Below are positions 1 to 8,320 of a stretch of DNA of 64,000 bases, piece by piece. The notes below the pieces were generated by a model. It did no database searches. It saw only the letters and a list, made by a program, of their open reading frames with translations, and was not told where the DNA came from. The translations under genes and the position numbers were made by a program. Within the stretch, counting starts at the first letter, position 1. Every line of letters starts with the position of its first letter. Source of the stretch: Saccharothrix syringae (GTDB lineage Bacteria > Actinomycetota > Actinomycetes > Mycobacteriales > Pseudonocardiaceae); contig NZ_CP034550.1 of assembly GCF_009498035.1 (NCBI RefSeq), forward strand, positions 3,410,001-3,474,000, in the 5' to 3' direction.

Positions 1-1
1 G

Positions 2-118
2 CAGCGGGTGATCCGGCACTTGAAGTCCCAGGGAATGCTGGAGGGCAACAAGGCGTTCGGGCAAGCCCACCCGGGCCTGTACGAAGTTTCCTTCACCCTT
101 GATCGAGACGACATCTGA
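2..118 (+). CDS. C-terminal end of an unidentified protein (partial)
   Basis: The first 39 codons of the window are open and end at TGA 116-118. They encode a charged tail that begins QRVIRHLKSQGMLEG and ends in LDRDDI. The composition is that of a real soluble protein. The RHLKSQGMLEG stretch could be a recognition or wing helix of a winged-helix domain, but that is a guess. The start lies before the window, so no function is assigned. Confidence 0.5.
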   Translation, partial: QRVIRHLKSQGMLEGNKAFGQAHPGLYEVSFTLDRDDI

Positions 119-216
119 CACCTGCACGGCCAACCTCGGCCAGGGAGGAATGAAGACATCCATTGCGCGGTGTCCGGCGTAGCCACGCCTGAACGGGGCC
201 GCGGTCCCCGCCGGGG

Positions 217-540
217 ATGATGAATGCGGTGAACGGGATCGCCTGTCCGGCGATCCCGCCGGTGCCGCCGGAGCGGACGGCGTGCTCGATCTGGACGAGG
301 GTGTCGTGCGAGGTTGACCAGCGGTTGCGGGACTGGCACGAGGCCGGCGTCCGGCAGCGACCGCACGAGGGCCTGCTCGCCGAGTTGGACGCCGCGAACG
401 CGCTGGACCGGTCGCGGTGGTGATCGACGGATCGCACGTGCGGGCCCTCGTAGGCGGCCCACCGCCGCCTACCGATCCGGTGGGAGGTCCGCGATGACAT
501 CCACGAGGCGTTCCCGAACCCGGCCTGCGGGGCGGTGACT
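217..540 (+). pseudogene. IS5-family transposase remnant (frameshifted)
   Basis: Two reading frames together reproduce the N-terminal part of an IS5-type transposase. The first frame ends with the RLRDWHEAGV and LLAELDAANALDRSR block. About position 418 the reading continues in another frame with VVIDGSHVRALVGG, which matches the conserved DGSHVRA segment with the first catalytic Asp. A stop follows soon after. The rest of the transposase and the terminal repeats are missing, so this is a dead fragment marking old insertion activity at the edge of the injection-system island. Confidence 0.7.
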
Positions 541-646
541 GTTCGGGATCGCCCGGCGTCGCGCGTCCGGTGACATCGCGTCCCGTCAGTGTGGCAGGGC
601 GCCGCATCCGGGACGTGGCCGACGGCACCCGCTTACCGTTACGGCC
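541..646 (+). promoter_or_regulatory. Shared upstream leader, copy 1
   Basis: This stretch aligns by eye with 3083-3187 upstream of the ricin-lectin gene. Shared blocks include GTTCGG-ATCGCC, GGTGAC, CCCGTCAG, GCGCCGC, GACGGC-CCCGCTTA and CCATGAC/GCATGAC. CCCGTCAG ends at 589, exactly 58 nt before ATG 647; the second copy has the same spacing to ATG 3188. This suggests a common promoter or operator and 5' leader. No sigma-factor class can be named from it. Confidence 0.6.
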
Positions 647-1480
647 ATGACCGGTGTCGGACTGCAGCTCGCGGTGTTCGACGGGAACTCCTGGTCGTGC
701 GCCGAGCCCTGGTTCATCCCGGCCGATCCGACCGCGCCGGTCCCCGCTGCCCTGCGCGTCTACGACGACGCGCTCCACTGCGTCGTGGTCCGACGGGGCC
801 GACTGGCGCTCGACAAGTACGAATTCGCCAGAGGTGGCTCCTGGGGAAGGGGGGAGCGCATCGAACCGCCGGGTGGAGCGGTCCTGCTGAACGGCGTGGC
901 CCTCACCGGACCGGATCTGTACGTCGAGGCCGAGCTCGTCGACGGGCGGGTGGGCCTGTACGCCACGCCGGTGAACGCGACGACCAACTGGGAACCGGTC
1001 GTCGAGCCGACGCGGGTCGGCGAGGGCACCGGCCTGTCCTGCCGTGAACGGGTCACCGGGGCGTGTGCGGGGCTGCCGAAGCCCGGAGGTGCGGAGCCGG
1101 GCATCTCGGAACTGCGGTCGCGGGCGACGATGACCGCATACCGGGGGAAGGTGTGGTGCGCCTACGACACGGGGGCGGCGAACAACCCCTTGTACTGGCA
1201 GACCTACGTGGCCTCCACGTGGAGCCCGCCTTACCGGTTCGGCGGCACGACGCGCGGACTCGATCCCGCGCTGTGCGTGTACGGTGACCTGCTGTACTGC
1301 TTCCACCGCGCCGAAGACGGCGTGCGGTTGCGGTGGAGCGCCACGAACAGCCTGGGCTGGAGCGCGGCCCACGACACGCCGATGAAGGCCCTGAGCACCC
1401 CGGCCGTCCGGGCGTTCCAAGGCGCGCTCTACTGCGTCTACCTGGCGGCCGAGCCGTTGTCGGACGAACCGGCTGGTTAG
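647..1480 (+). CDS. Beta-propeller-like protein, paralogue A
   Basis: This 277-residue protein has no signal peptide. It is built from repeated short motifs such as AVFDGNSWS, LRVYDDALHC, ALTGPDLYVE, MTAYRGKVWCAYD and LCVYGDLLYCFHR, followed by LRWSATNSLGWS. The pattern resembles sialidase/fungal-lectin-type propeller blades, each ending in a Tyr/Trp-rich strand. It is clearly paralogous over its whole length to the protein at 25337-26188, which lies inside the injection-system operon. A role as an accessory or ligand-binding part, or as a cargo of that system, is inferred. ATG 647 is supported by the leader shared with the gene at 3188. A different propeller-like fold is possible. Confidence 0.75.
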   Translation: MTGVGLQLAVFDGNSWSCAEPWFIPADPTAPVPAALRVYDDALHCVVVRRGRLALDKYEFARGGSWGRGERIEPPGGAVLLNGVALTGPDLYVEAELVDGRVGLYATPVNATTNWEPVVEPTRVGEGTGLSCRERVTGACAGLPKPGGAEPGISELRSRATMTAYRGKVWCAYDTGAANNPLYWQTYVASTWSPPYRFGGTTRGLDPALCVYGDLLYCFHRAEDGVRLRWSATNSLGWSAAHDTPMKALSTPAVRAFQGALYCVYLAAEPLSDEPAG

Positions 1481-1554
1481 GCGTCGGCACACCCCGACCG
1501 CCGGCGGTTCCCCGGTCGGAGCGGTCGGAGCGACCGGGGCACGGGGCTCCGCCG

Positions 1555-2757
1555 CTACCGGCTGTCGTGGGTGGTCGCATCGACGTCGGGGGGCAGGTAG
1601 GGGAGCATCCGCTCGGCGACCTGGTGCTCGGGGTTGTCGGCGTGCTTGGTGAGGACCTGGGTGAGGTAGGCGCGGAAGCTGGGTTTCCGCCATGCCACGG
1701 CGAGGTCGTCGCGCAGGAGGGCCGCGGTCTCCGGGTCCGGGGTCGCGGTGGGCGGGATGGTGCCGAGACGGGCGCGGGCGCGGTGGAACTCGAACCAGTC
1801 GGACTTGGTGGGTGCGCCGCGCAGGGCGATGGCCTGGTCCAGCTCGGCGAGGGCGCGGTGGTGCTCGCCGACGTCGGCCAGGGCGGAGCCGAGTTCGGCG
1901 CGGTAGGCGTAGCGGCCGGGGTCGGCGTCGACCAGCGCCCGCAGCACCGGGATGGTGCGGCGTCGGGCCAGGTCGTCGGTGGACGGGGAGCGCCGCACCT
2001 TCGTGACGCTGCGGAAGGCGTACTCGCGTTGCGCCGGTGTCGCCTTGGCCAGCAGGTCGGCGAGGGTGTCGAGGCGCGGTTCCGGGCCGCGGGAGTCCAG
2101 TTGCGCGTCCACCACGGCCAGGAGCTCGCGCAGGGCGCGCTGGTCCTGCTGGACCTGGTCGACCTCGGCCTGGACCGGTGCCAGGGCCTGGTTGACCTGG
2201 CTGCGCACGAACGAGGCGATCCCCCCGTCGAACTCGGTGAACATCTCCATCAGCCAGGTGCGGGCCCCGATGTAGCTGACGAGGAACCCCAGCACGGTGG
2301 GCAGCACCACCAGCGCCCCCGCGAGCACCGTGGCGTGCTTGGCCGGCTGGAACGCCGTGGCGATCGTGTCGACCAGCCGTCCCGCCGCGTCCCCGATCGC
2401 ACCCACCTGCACCAGGCCGACACCGACCAGGATCTTGGTCAGCCAGTCGGAGATCTGCTCCAGGTTGGTGTTGGCGCTCAGCGCGGTCGTGCCGTCGCCG
2501 CGTTGCGCGCGGTCCTCCGGGATGCGGGGGATGCCGAACAGGAAACCCGTCAGCGCACCGCAGGCCGTCGCCGCCGCCGCGACCAGCAGTGCGGTGCCGA
2601 GCACGGCGGTGGCGGGCACCGTGCTCAACGCGACGAGCACGATGAGCACGCCGAGGGACACGGCGGCGATGCGCACGTGCACCAGCAACAGGCGCCGCCG
2701 CTCCACGCGGACCTCGTCCGGTTGCCGCCCCGTCGGGTGGCTGCCGGTCACCACCAT
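1555..2757 (-). CDS. Multi-pass membrane protein with C-terminal helical/TPR-like domain
   Basis: Reading from ATG 2757 gives about 400 residues. The N-terminal half has three or four hydrophobic segments (around residues 20-45, 45-75, 105-125 and 145-165). Between segments 2 and 3 is the motif FLFGIPR, followed by NTNLEQISDWLTKILVGVGL. From memory this motif marks a small family of three-TM modules attached to conflict-system proteins (YLATT type); this was not checked. The C-terminal half is alpha-helical with a TPR-like stretch (ALVDADPGRYAYRAELGSAL). The frame stays open upstream to 3033, and ATG 2925 is an alternative start. It is convergent with the propeller gene. A role as membrane sensor or anchor for the neighbouring system is speculative. 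Confidence 0.65.
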   Translation of the reverse strand: MVVTGSHPTGRQPDEVRVERRRLLLVHVRIAAVSLGVLIVLVALSTVPATAVLGTALLVAAAATACGALTGFLFGIPRIPEDRAQRGDGTTALSANTNLEQISDWLTKILVGVGLVQVGAIGDAAGRLVDTIATAFQPAKHATVLAGALVVLPTVLGFLVSYIGARTWLMEMFTEFDGGIASFVRSQVNQALAPVQAEVDQVQQDQRALRELLAVVDAQLDSRGPEPRLDTLADLLAKATPAQREYAFRSVTKVRRSPSTDDLARRRTIPVLRALVDADPGRYAYRAELGSALADVGEHHRALAELDQAIALRGAPTKSDWFEFHRARARLGTIPPTATPDPETAALLRDDLAVAWRKPSFRAYLTQVLTKHADNPEHQVAERMLPYLPPDVDATTHDSR

Positions 2758-3082
2758 GTGCCGCCCCGATCCGGACCTCGCCGCCAGTTGCGTTCCCAAG
2801 TCTGGGTTCGCCGCCGGCGCCGTGGCAATCCACAGCACCCGCACAGGTGGGCCGTCCATCAGAACGGCTGAATCTCGCGGCGCGGCGCCGGACGCCGACA
2901 TCGCACGATCCGGTGGGCACTCCATCGTGGTGACCCCGTCGCGGACAGGTGGCGGCAGCCCCCTCCTCGTAGCGGAACCGGGCCGCGTGGTGGTGCCGCA
3001 CCGGAGACCGCGCTCGCCGCGCCGATCGACCACCTGGCGTTCACCCCCGGCCTCAGGGCTGGGCCACCCCCTACCGGTGACC

Positions 3083-3187
3083 GTTCGGAATCGCCGCAGC
3101 GCCGAGGTCGGTGACGCTTAGCCCCGTCAGCGTGAACAAGCGCCGCGACCGACAGCCCTCCGACGGCGCCCGCTTATCGTCATGGGC
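3083..3187 (+). promoter_or_regulatory. Shared upstream leader, copy 2
   Basis: This is the second copy of the leader seen at 541-646. CCCGTCAG lies at 3123-3130, again 58 nt before the aligned start codon ATG 3188. The two copies differ by about one base in length and match in blocks along the whole stretch, while the downstream proteins are unrelated. The remainder of the gap from 2758 to 3082 shows no gene or clear hairpin. Confidence 0.6.
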
Positions 3188-3706
3188 ATGACGAGGAAAC
3201 CAGGCCGCGCGTTGACGCTGGTCTTGATCATCGCCCTGTCGCTGACGACGGCGATCACCACCGCATCCGCATCCGACGCCGATGTCGGTGCCGAGCGGAT
3301 GGTCCAGCAACGTCCTTACTCGATCCGACCGAAGGTCGATGCTTCCTTCGCGTTCACGCTGGCCGCCACCAACACGGACGTGACGGTGGAGAAGCGGAAC
3401 AGCAAGAACGACCACCAGCTCTGGATCCAGGGGAAGTCCGACGGCCAGGGCTACTTCCGGCTGCAGAACAAGTCCCGGAAGGACATGTGCCTGGCCATTC
3501 CGAGCGGTAGTGGCTCGGCGAACGTCTTCGCGTGGCCCTGCGGCACGCACACCGGTTACTACTGGAAGTGGACGAAACAGCAACAGCTCCTGAACAAGGA
3601 CTCCGGCAAGGTGGTGGCGCCCCAACCCCCGCCGGCTCCCGGCAAGCCGATCGTCCAGTGGACGTCCGGAGACGGGAAAGCCGACCTCGTGCGGTACGAG
3701 TTCTGA
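3188..3706 (+). CDS. Secreted ricin B-type lectin-like protein
   Basis: The protein is 172 residues from ATG 3188. ATG 3182 is also in frame, but the leader alignment with the gene at 647 favours 3188. A Sec signal peptide is evident: basic MTRKPGR, a hydrophobic core, then an alanine-rich cleavage region near residue 28. The mature part has a single beta-trefoil-like segment with QLWIQGKSDGQGYFRLQNK and CLAIPSG, then WPCG and YWKW. These are typical of RICIN/CBM13 subdomains, where Gln and Trp sit at QxW positions. It probably binds carbohydrate outside the cell. Its position next to the injection-system genes and its shared leader suggest co-regulation. Confidence 0.7.
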   Translation: MTRKPGRALTLVLIIALSLTTAITTASASDADVGAERMVQQRPYSIRPKVDASFAFTLAATNTDVTVEKRNSKNDHQLWIQGKSDGQGYFRLQNKSRKDMCLAIPSGSGSANVFAWPCGTHTGYYWKWTKQQQLLNKDSGKVVAPQPPPAPGKPIVQWTSGDGKADLVRYEF

Positions 3707-3828
3707 TCCGGCGCGGCCGTCGAGTTGCCCTGCGCGACGCCGGAAGCCGCGGACACCGGTACTGCTCGACGACCCGGCGCCGGGCGCTCCCGGGAACCTG
3801 CCCGGTCGGCCGCACCGGCGGGTGGCGA

Positions 3829-4773
3829 TCAGAACCGCGCGCCCTTGGGGTTCGGCGTCCACTGCGGCGTGAACTCCCCCGTGACGGGGTTCATCCTGAT
3901 GCCGCGTGGCGGGAGTTCGGGCAAGGGCAACTTGGTCAGCTCGAACAACCCGTTCAGGATCTCCTTCGTCGTCTCCGAGAGCTCCGGGCAGTGGTAGCGG
4001 ACGTCGATCTTGATGTACTCCCTGATCGACTTCTCGCAGTCGACCTCGGAGTCCGGGAACATCAACTCGGGGCTGACCTCGACGTCGAAAAGGATCTTGA
4101 TCTCCTCCACCTCCTCCAGCCCCTTGACCGTCTTGCCCTCCTTCAGCTGGCGCAGTCGCTCGATGGCCTTCTTGACCGGGGCCTCGACCTTCCCCAGGTA
4201 GCTCCCGTTGGCCTTCCTGGTTAGCGGGGTGAGGTTCGCGGAGGTGCCGGGACCGCCGAGGTTGTCGTTCTCCAGGTGACCCTTGACCCAGTCCGAGTCG
4301 GCGTCCATCCCATGGGCCTCCAGCATGTCGACGAGCGCTTGGGAGAGGCCGTTCTCCCCGCCCTCCTCTCCCGGCCCGACGGGGCGGATGACCCTTCTCC
4401 TCCCCAGTTCCTCGACGTCGGTGCACTCGCCGTCCTTCGGCTGGTTGCCTACGAAGCCGGTCGGTGACCTCCAGTCGTAGACGGCGGAGGCCGAGGTGCC
4501 TCCGCCCTGCGTCAGGGACCGGAGGGTCCTCGGCTTCTTGGTCGCCTCCGCCGCGGGGTCCGGTTCGGCTTCCCGCGGTCGTTTCCCGGCGCCTTGGCCG
4601 ACCGGTGGGGCGAGGTCGCTCCCGAGCAGGTGGCGCATGCGGTGCCGCGCGTCCGCGGGAAGGACCGGAACGGCGGGGGACTGCCGTCCCGGGCTCGCGC
4701 CCTCGTCCCGCACCGCCTTGCCCGGCCCGCCACCGGAGGTCTGGCGGGAAGGATGTTCGTGCCCGCTCGGCAT
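3829..4773 (-). CDS. Candidate nuclease-type toxin, possible injection-system cargo
   Basis: The protein has 314 residues from ATG 4773. Residues 1-90 are low-complexity, polar and proline-rich (MPSGHEHPSRQTSGGG start), as is common in eCIS cargo N-termini. Residues 162-205 contain WVKGHLENDNLGGPG, then NLTPLTRKAN and KVEAPVKKAI. This GHL...GG.G..NL.PLT..AN pattern recalls DNA/RNA non-specific endonucleases of the beta-beta-alpha-metal type, in which the His (here H166) is the general base and the late Asn (N189) binds metal. That assignment is by motif only. No HExxH motif of DUF4157 proteins is present. The gene is divergent from the lipase gene at 4939. The activity is inferred. Confidence 0.55.
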   Translation of the reverse strand: MPSGHEHPSRQTSGGGPGKAVRDEGASPGRQSPAVPVLPADARHRMRHLLGSDLAPPVGQGAGKRPREAEPDPAAEATKKPRTLRSLTQGGGTSASAVYDWRSPTGFVGNQPKDGECTDVEELGRRRVIRPVGPGEEGGENGLSQALVDMLEAHGMDADSDWVKGHLENDNLGGPGTSANLTPLTRKANGSYLGKVEAPVKKAIERLRQLKEGKTVKGLEEVEEIKILFDVEVSPELMFPDSEVDCEKSIREYIKIDVRYHCPELSETTKEILNGLFELTKLPLPELPPRGIRMNPVTGEFTPQWTPNPKGARF

Positions 4774-4938
4774 CTGCTCAGGATTCCCGATCGTCGGCGT
4801 GGTCACAATCACCGCGACGAGGGACCGACGAGGTGTCCATCGCCTGGCACCGCACACGTTCGGGCGACGCCGGGCGCCGCCGTGCGCGCGGGGCGGAATA
4901 GTTGGGCCCGACTCGCCGTGCACGGAGGAGGAAAGCCC

Positions 4939-6063
4939 GTGAGCGCACCACCCGCCGACGACCGACCGGCAGGTCGCGCTCTCGTGCTCTGCCTGGACGG
5001 AACGCGCAACGAGCCGGAGACCGGCACCACGAACGTGGCGCGCGTTTTCGACCTCGCGGTCAAGGACGAGCGGCAGCTGGTGTACTACGACCCCGGCGTG
5101 GGGACGATGGGGTCGCGGGCCGCCGCCACCCGGTTCGGCAAGGCGCTCACCCGGTTCGCCGGGCTGGTGGTCGGCTTCGGCATCAAGGACAAGGTCGAGG
5201 ACGCGTACCGGTTCCTCGTGCACCACTACCGGCGGGGCGACCGGATCTACGTGTTCGGGTTCAGCCGCGGCGCCTACACCGCGCGGGCCCTGGTCGGGAT
5301 GATCAGGACGGTCGGCCTGCTGCGGCCCGGGGCGGACAACCTGGTGCCCTACGCGCTCAAGCTCTACACCCGCGGCGGCAACCGGAAGCGGACCGAGGAG
5401 CAGGAGCGGGCGTTCTGGGACCTGTGCACGAGGTTCGAGGCCAGGTTCGGCAACCCGGACTTCCCACCCCGGCTCGGCCGGCAGGTCGAGTTCCTGGGCG
5501 TCTGGGACACGGTGAAGAGCGTGGGGTGGCTCAACTGGCGCGCCCGGTACGAGCAGGCGCACTGGCCGTTCACCCGGAAGCTGCCCAACGTGGGGCGCGG
5601 CAGGCACGCCCTCGCGCTGGACGAACGCCGGCGCCACTACGAGGACTACCGCTTCGACCCGGCGCAGGTCGGCCGCGGTGGCGGTCGGCTGCGCGAGATG
5701 TGGTTCCCGGGAGTGCACAGCGACGTGGGGGGCACCCCTCCCGACGACCACCGCCTGGCCGACATCGCGCTGAAGTGGATCGTCGACGAGGCGGTGGCGG
5801 TCGGCCTGAGGGTGGACGGGAACGCCTACCGGGAACACGTCTCCGTCCTCCCGGGGCAGGACCTCCCCGCCGACCACGCCCTGGGCCGGATCCACCCGAA
5901 CAAGGCCGCCTGGGCGCTCCTCGGCCTCGGCTGGCACCGGCGGACCGCGGGCGACGGCGACGAGGTCCACCCCAGCGTCCACGACCGCGTGGACGCGACC
6001 AGGGACGACCCCCGGCCGTACCGGCCGCCGGTTCCACTTGGGCAGGCGGCCACCTCGCGCTGA
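4939..6063 (+). CDS. DUF2235 (Tle1-type) alpha/beta-hydrolase, phospholipase-like
   Basis: This 374-residue protein starts at GTG 4939, directly after a strong GGAGGAGGAAAG site. The frame is open further upstream, but this start is clearly the best. It shows the DUF2235 hallmarks: LCLDGTRN near residues 17-24, the nucleophile elbow GFSRGAYTAR with Ser109, and WFPGVHSDVGG near residue 255 carrying the catalytic Asp/His region. In type VI secretion this family includes Tle1 phospholipase effectors that damage membranes. There is no signal peptide, which fits a cargo loaded in the cytoplasm. Its location just upstream of a contractile injection operon makes an effector role likely but unproven. 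Confidence 0.75.
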   Translation: MSAPPADDRPAGRALVLCLDGTRNEPETGTTNVARVFDLAVKDERQLVYYDPGVGTMGSRAAATRFGKALTRFAGLVVGFGIKDKVEDAYRFLVHHYRRGDRIYVFGFSRGAYTARALVGMIRTVGLLRPGADNLVPYALKLYTRGGNRKRTEEQERAFWDLCTRFEARFGNPDFPPRLGRQVEFLGVWDTVKSVGWLNWRARYEQAHWPFTRKLPNVGRGRHALALDERRRHYEDYRFDPAQVGRGGGRLREMWFPGVHSDVGGTPPDDHRLADIALKWIVDEAVAVGLRVDGNAYREHVSVLPGQDLPADHALGRIHPNKAAWALLGLGWHRRTAGDGDEVHPSVHDRVDATRDDPRPYRPPVPLGQAATSR

Positions 6064-6750
6064 CCCGGGCGGCCCGGCGCACTGCCGCGTCGCACCGCCG
6101 CGTCGCACCGCCGCGTCGCGCGGCGGCTTCCGCGACCGCCGGAGCCGATCGGTCCCGGGCCGGGTTCCACCGCCTCCCGGCGCGACCGGGTGCCGGTCGG
6201 GTATCCGGAAGAGCGGTACCCGGCAGAGCCATTACCGCCCGCGAGCCGCGCTCGATCGTCGACGACGGCTTGATTCCTGCTCATTGGCGGAGGGCATCAC
6301 CCCGAGGTGGGCGGCGGAAGCGGGGCCGTTGACAATGAAATGCACGGCTGATGGCCCCACCCGGCAGGATGACGCCGTCGCGCGGTTACGCCCGTGGCAC
6401 GCGGGTCATTCCTTCAGGTCGGATTCCGGTCACTCTCGGTCGAGATCGTGCGGCGGACCGCCGCGAAAACGGGCGATCCGATCCCGACGGGCGGGGTCGG
6501 CGGGGTGGGATCCTGTCCCGGCGTCAGCAGGCGATCACCACGAGGTCCATCATCCCGGTGATCCGTGGAACGGCGGCGTTGCGATCTTGTCGAAGCGTGT
6601 GCACGATCGGAATCGTCATCGTGAGGCATCGAAAGCCGAGAAGACGGTTGAAAACCTCGGCATCGGGTTGTCGCGCAACCTCGGGGTGCCGGTAGTCATC
6701 TGCCGGTGTTCGGATATTCGGGCGGCGACTGTTCGGGCGACGGGAGACGA
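6064..6750 (+). other. Long non-coding gap before the injection-system operon
   Basis: No convincing coding frame was found in these 687 bases. The stretch separates the DUF2235 gene from the first gene of the long operon, so it probably holds the operon promoter. A TTGACA lies at 6329-6334, but no matching -10 element stands at the right distance. The last 150 bases are less GC-rich than the flanks. Confidence 0.4.
6084..6122 (+). repeat. Short GC-rich tandem repeat
   Basis: Three near-identical copies of a 13-base unit (CCGCGTCGCACCG) lie head to tail about 20 bp after the stop of the DUF2235 gene. They could form weak stem structures or reflect polymerase slippage. Nothing suggests a specific function. 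Confidence 0.6.
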
Positions 6751-7656
6751 GTGGCGGAGATGGCGGAACAGTCGGCGCCGGAGGCGCGCGAGTACCAGGG
6801 CAGCGCGGACCAGTCCGCCGGAATCGACCCGGAGCGGGAGATCCGGGAGCTCACCGAGCTGGTCTACTACTCCGACAACCTGGCCGGGAACCTGAAGTCC
6901 CGGGCCGAGGACCTGAAGGCGGCCCTGGCCAAGTTGCAGAAGGAGCGCCAGGAGATCGCCAAGCAGCACGGCGAGTACGTCAAGGGCAAGTACAACGCGA
7001 AGCTGCGGGAAATCCTTTCGAGCGTCAAGTGTTCGCTGCCGGACTACCGGCTCGCCCTCGGGGAGAAGGCGGACGACGCCGACAGGCTGATCGAGGAGCT
7101 CAAGGCCGAGATCGGGCAGGCGCGCAAGGACCTGGCCGCCGCCCGCAATTCGCTGGACCAAAAGAAAGGAGAGGTGAAGAAGCTGGCGGAGGCGTTGAAG
7201 GAGAGGCAGGACGAATTCGACGACTCGATCAAGCTGTCGGCGACCTTGACCGTCAAGCACAAGTACCTCAAAGGGCTCGCGGACGGGATCGCGGGCAGCG
7301 TCAACAACAAACCGCCTTTCGAGGTGTACGCCACGGCCGTCGAGATCGTCCGGCAGTTCGACGAAGCCGAGGTCCGCGTCCCCTTCCCCGGCGACTACCT
7401 GGACGACCTGATGAAGAAGTGGGCCGCGGTCGTGGCGGCGCGGAAGGCGCTGACCACCGCGTCGGCGCAAGAGGCCGATCTCCAGGGCAAGGTCCAGCAG
7501 TACGACAAGCTCCTCAAGGAAGACCTCACCAAGGACAGGATCGCGGTGCTCCTGCGGCGCTGGCAGCAGCAGACCAAGGACGAGGTCCCGCAGGTGGACC
7601 CCGAGGCGCAGTCCGACGAAGAGGTGTCCGAGTGGGGCGCGGTCACCTCGCTCTGA
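6751..7656 (+). CDS. Coiled-coil protein, first gene of the injection-system operon
   Basis: The protein has 301 residues from GTG 6751, which has GGGAG a few bases upstream. In-frame GTG 6706 and ATG 6760 are alternatives. Roughly residues 25-190 are almost entirely heptad-like Lys/Glu/Leu-rich helix, for example AEDLKAALAKLQKERQEIAK and KKGEVKKLAEALKERQDEF. A second helical part covers residues 215-285 and the tail is acidic. It has no signal peptide or membrane segment. Its stop overlaps the start of the DUF4255 gene by 25 nt, so it belongs to the operon. It could be an assembly scaffold or chaperone, or a ruler; no family was recognised. Confidence 0.7.
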   Translation: MAEMAEQSAPEAREYQGSADQSAGIDPEREIRELTELVYYSDNLAGNLKSRAEDLKAALAKLQKERQEIAKQHGEYVKGKYNAKLREILSSVKCSLPDYRLALGEKADDADRLIEELKAEIGQARKDLAAARNSLDQKKGEVKKLAEALKERQDEFDDSIKLSATLTVKHKYLKGLADGIAGSVNNKPPFEVYATAVEIVRQFDEAEVRVPFPGDYLDDLMKKWAAVVAARKALTTASAQEADLQGKVQQYDKLLKEDLTKDRIAVLLRRWQQQTKDEVPQVDPEAQSDEEVSEWGAVTSL

Positions 7657-8309
7657 ACCTGGTCAGCCACGCGTTGCGGTCGCTGCTGGTGGAGCAGTAC
7701 CGGGCCGACCCCCAGGTGGGCAGCCTGGTCGGCGGTGAGGGCGGTGTGGTGTGCAGCGATCCGTCCCAGGCCGCCAGGGATCCCGCCCGGCGCCTGTCGC
7801 TGTGGTTGTACCGGGTCTCGGAGAGCGAGTTCCTGCGCAACGCCCCGCCGATCGCGGAAGGGTTCCGGGAACAGCGGCACGCCCCGCTCGCCGTGGACCT
7901 GCACTACCTGATCACCCCCTTGACCTCCTCGGAGGAGAACGACCAGGTGCTGTTGGGCAGGACCTTGCAGATCCTGTACGACCACCCGGTCATCCACCTC
8001 AGCAAGACGGGGGCCGACGACTTCGACGAGATCCGCGTCGCCCTCGTGACCCCGGACATGGCGGAGATGACCGGCATCTGGAGCGCGTTGGGCAACCCCT
8101 ACCGCCTGTCCGCCGCGTACCTGGTGCGCATGGTCAAGATCGCGAGCGAGTGCATCGAACCGGTGCACCGGGTGCTGGACGCCAGCGCGTTCTACGCCGC
8201 CATGGACAACTCGTCCGGCGCGCCCGTTGTCGGCCCGTTCGAACGACGCGGGATCGGGATCGGGGCGGAGCCGGCCGCCTCGCCCACGTCCCGACCCGAT
8301 TCGGCCTGA
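7632..8309 (+). CDS. DUF4255 family protein (Pvc16-like tail terminator/cap)
   Basis: The protein has 225 residues. GTG 7632 is preceded by AGAGG and overlaps the previous gene. The N-terminal LALNLVSHALRSLLVEQ matches the usual opening helix of DUF4255 proteins. It is followed by LSLWLYRVSESEFLRN, VDLHYLITPL and GRTLQILYDHPVI, the core beta-strand/helix pattern of the family. In Photorhabdus and Serratia particles this protein (Pvc16/Afp16) caps the tube end and sets sheath termination. It stands immediately before the sheath gene, as in other eCIS loci. The last 30 residues are a disordered Pro/Ser-rich tail. Confidence 0.85.
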   Translation: MGRGHLALNLVSHALRSLLVEQYRADPQVGSLVGGEGGVVCSDPSQAARDPARRLSLWLYRVSESEFLRNAPPIAEGFREQRHAPLAVDLHYLITPLTSSEENDQVLLGRTLQILYDHPVIHLSKTGADDFDEIRVALVTPDMAEMTGIWSALGNPYRLSAAYLVRMVKIASECIEPVHRVLDASAFYAAMDNSSGAPVVGPFERRGIGIGAEPAASPTSRPDSA

Positions 8310-8320
8310 GGAGCGAACAG

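Noticed and set aside
3829..4773. DUF4157 metallopeptidase-type eCIS core domain in the toxin candidate
   Set aside because: The leader resembles those proteins, but there is no HExxH motif anywhere in the protein.
4594..4938. N-terminal extension of the DUF2235 gene
   Set aside because: The frame is open, but the added sequence is Arg/Pro-rich and overlaps the divergent toxin gene. GTG 4939 has a near-perfect ribosome-binding site and gives the normal family N-terminus.
6329..6334. TTGACA as a -35 box for the injection-system operon
   Set aside because: No acceptable -10 hexamer lies 16-19 bp downstream and the site is more than 400 bp from the first start codon.
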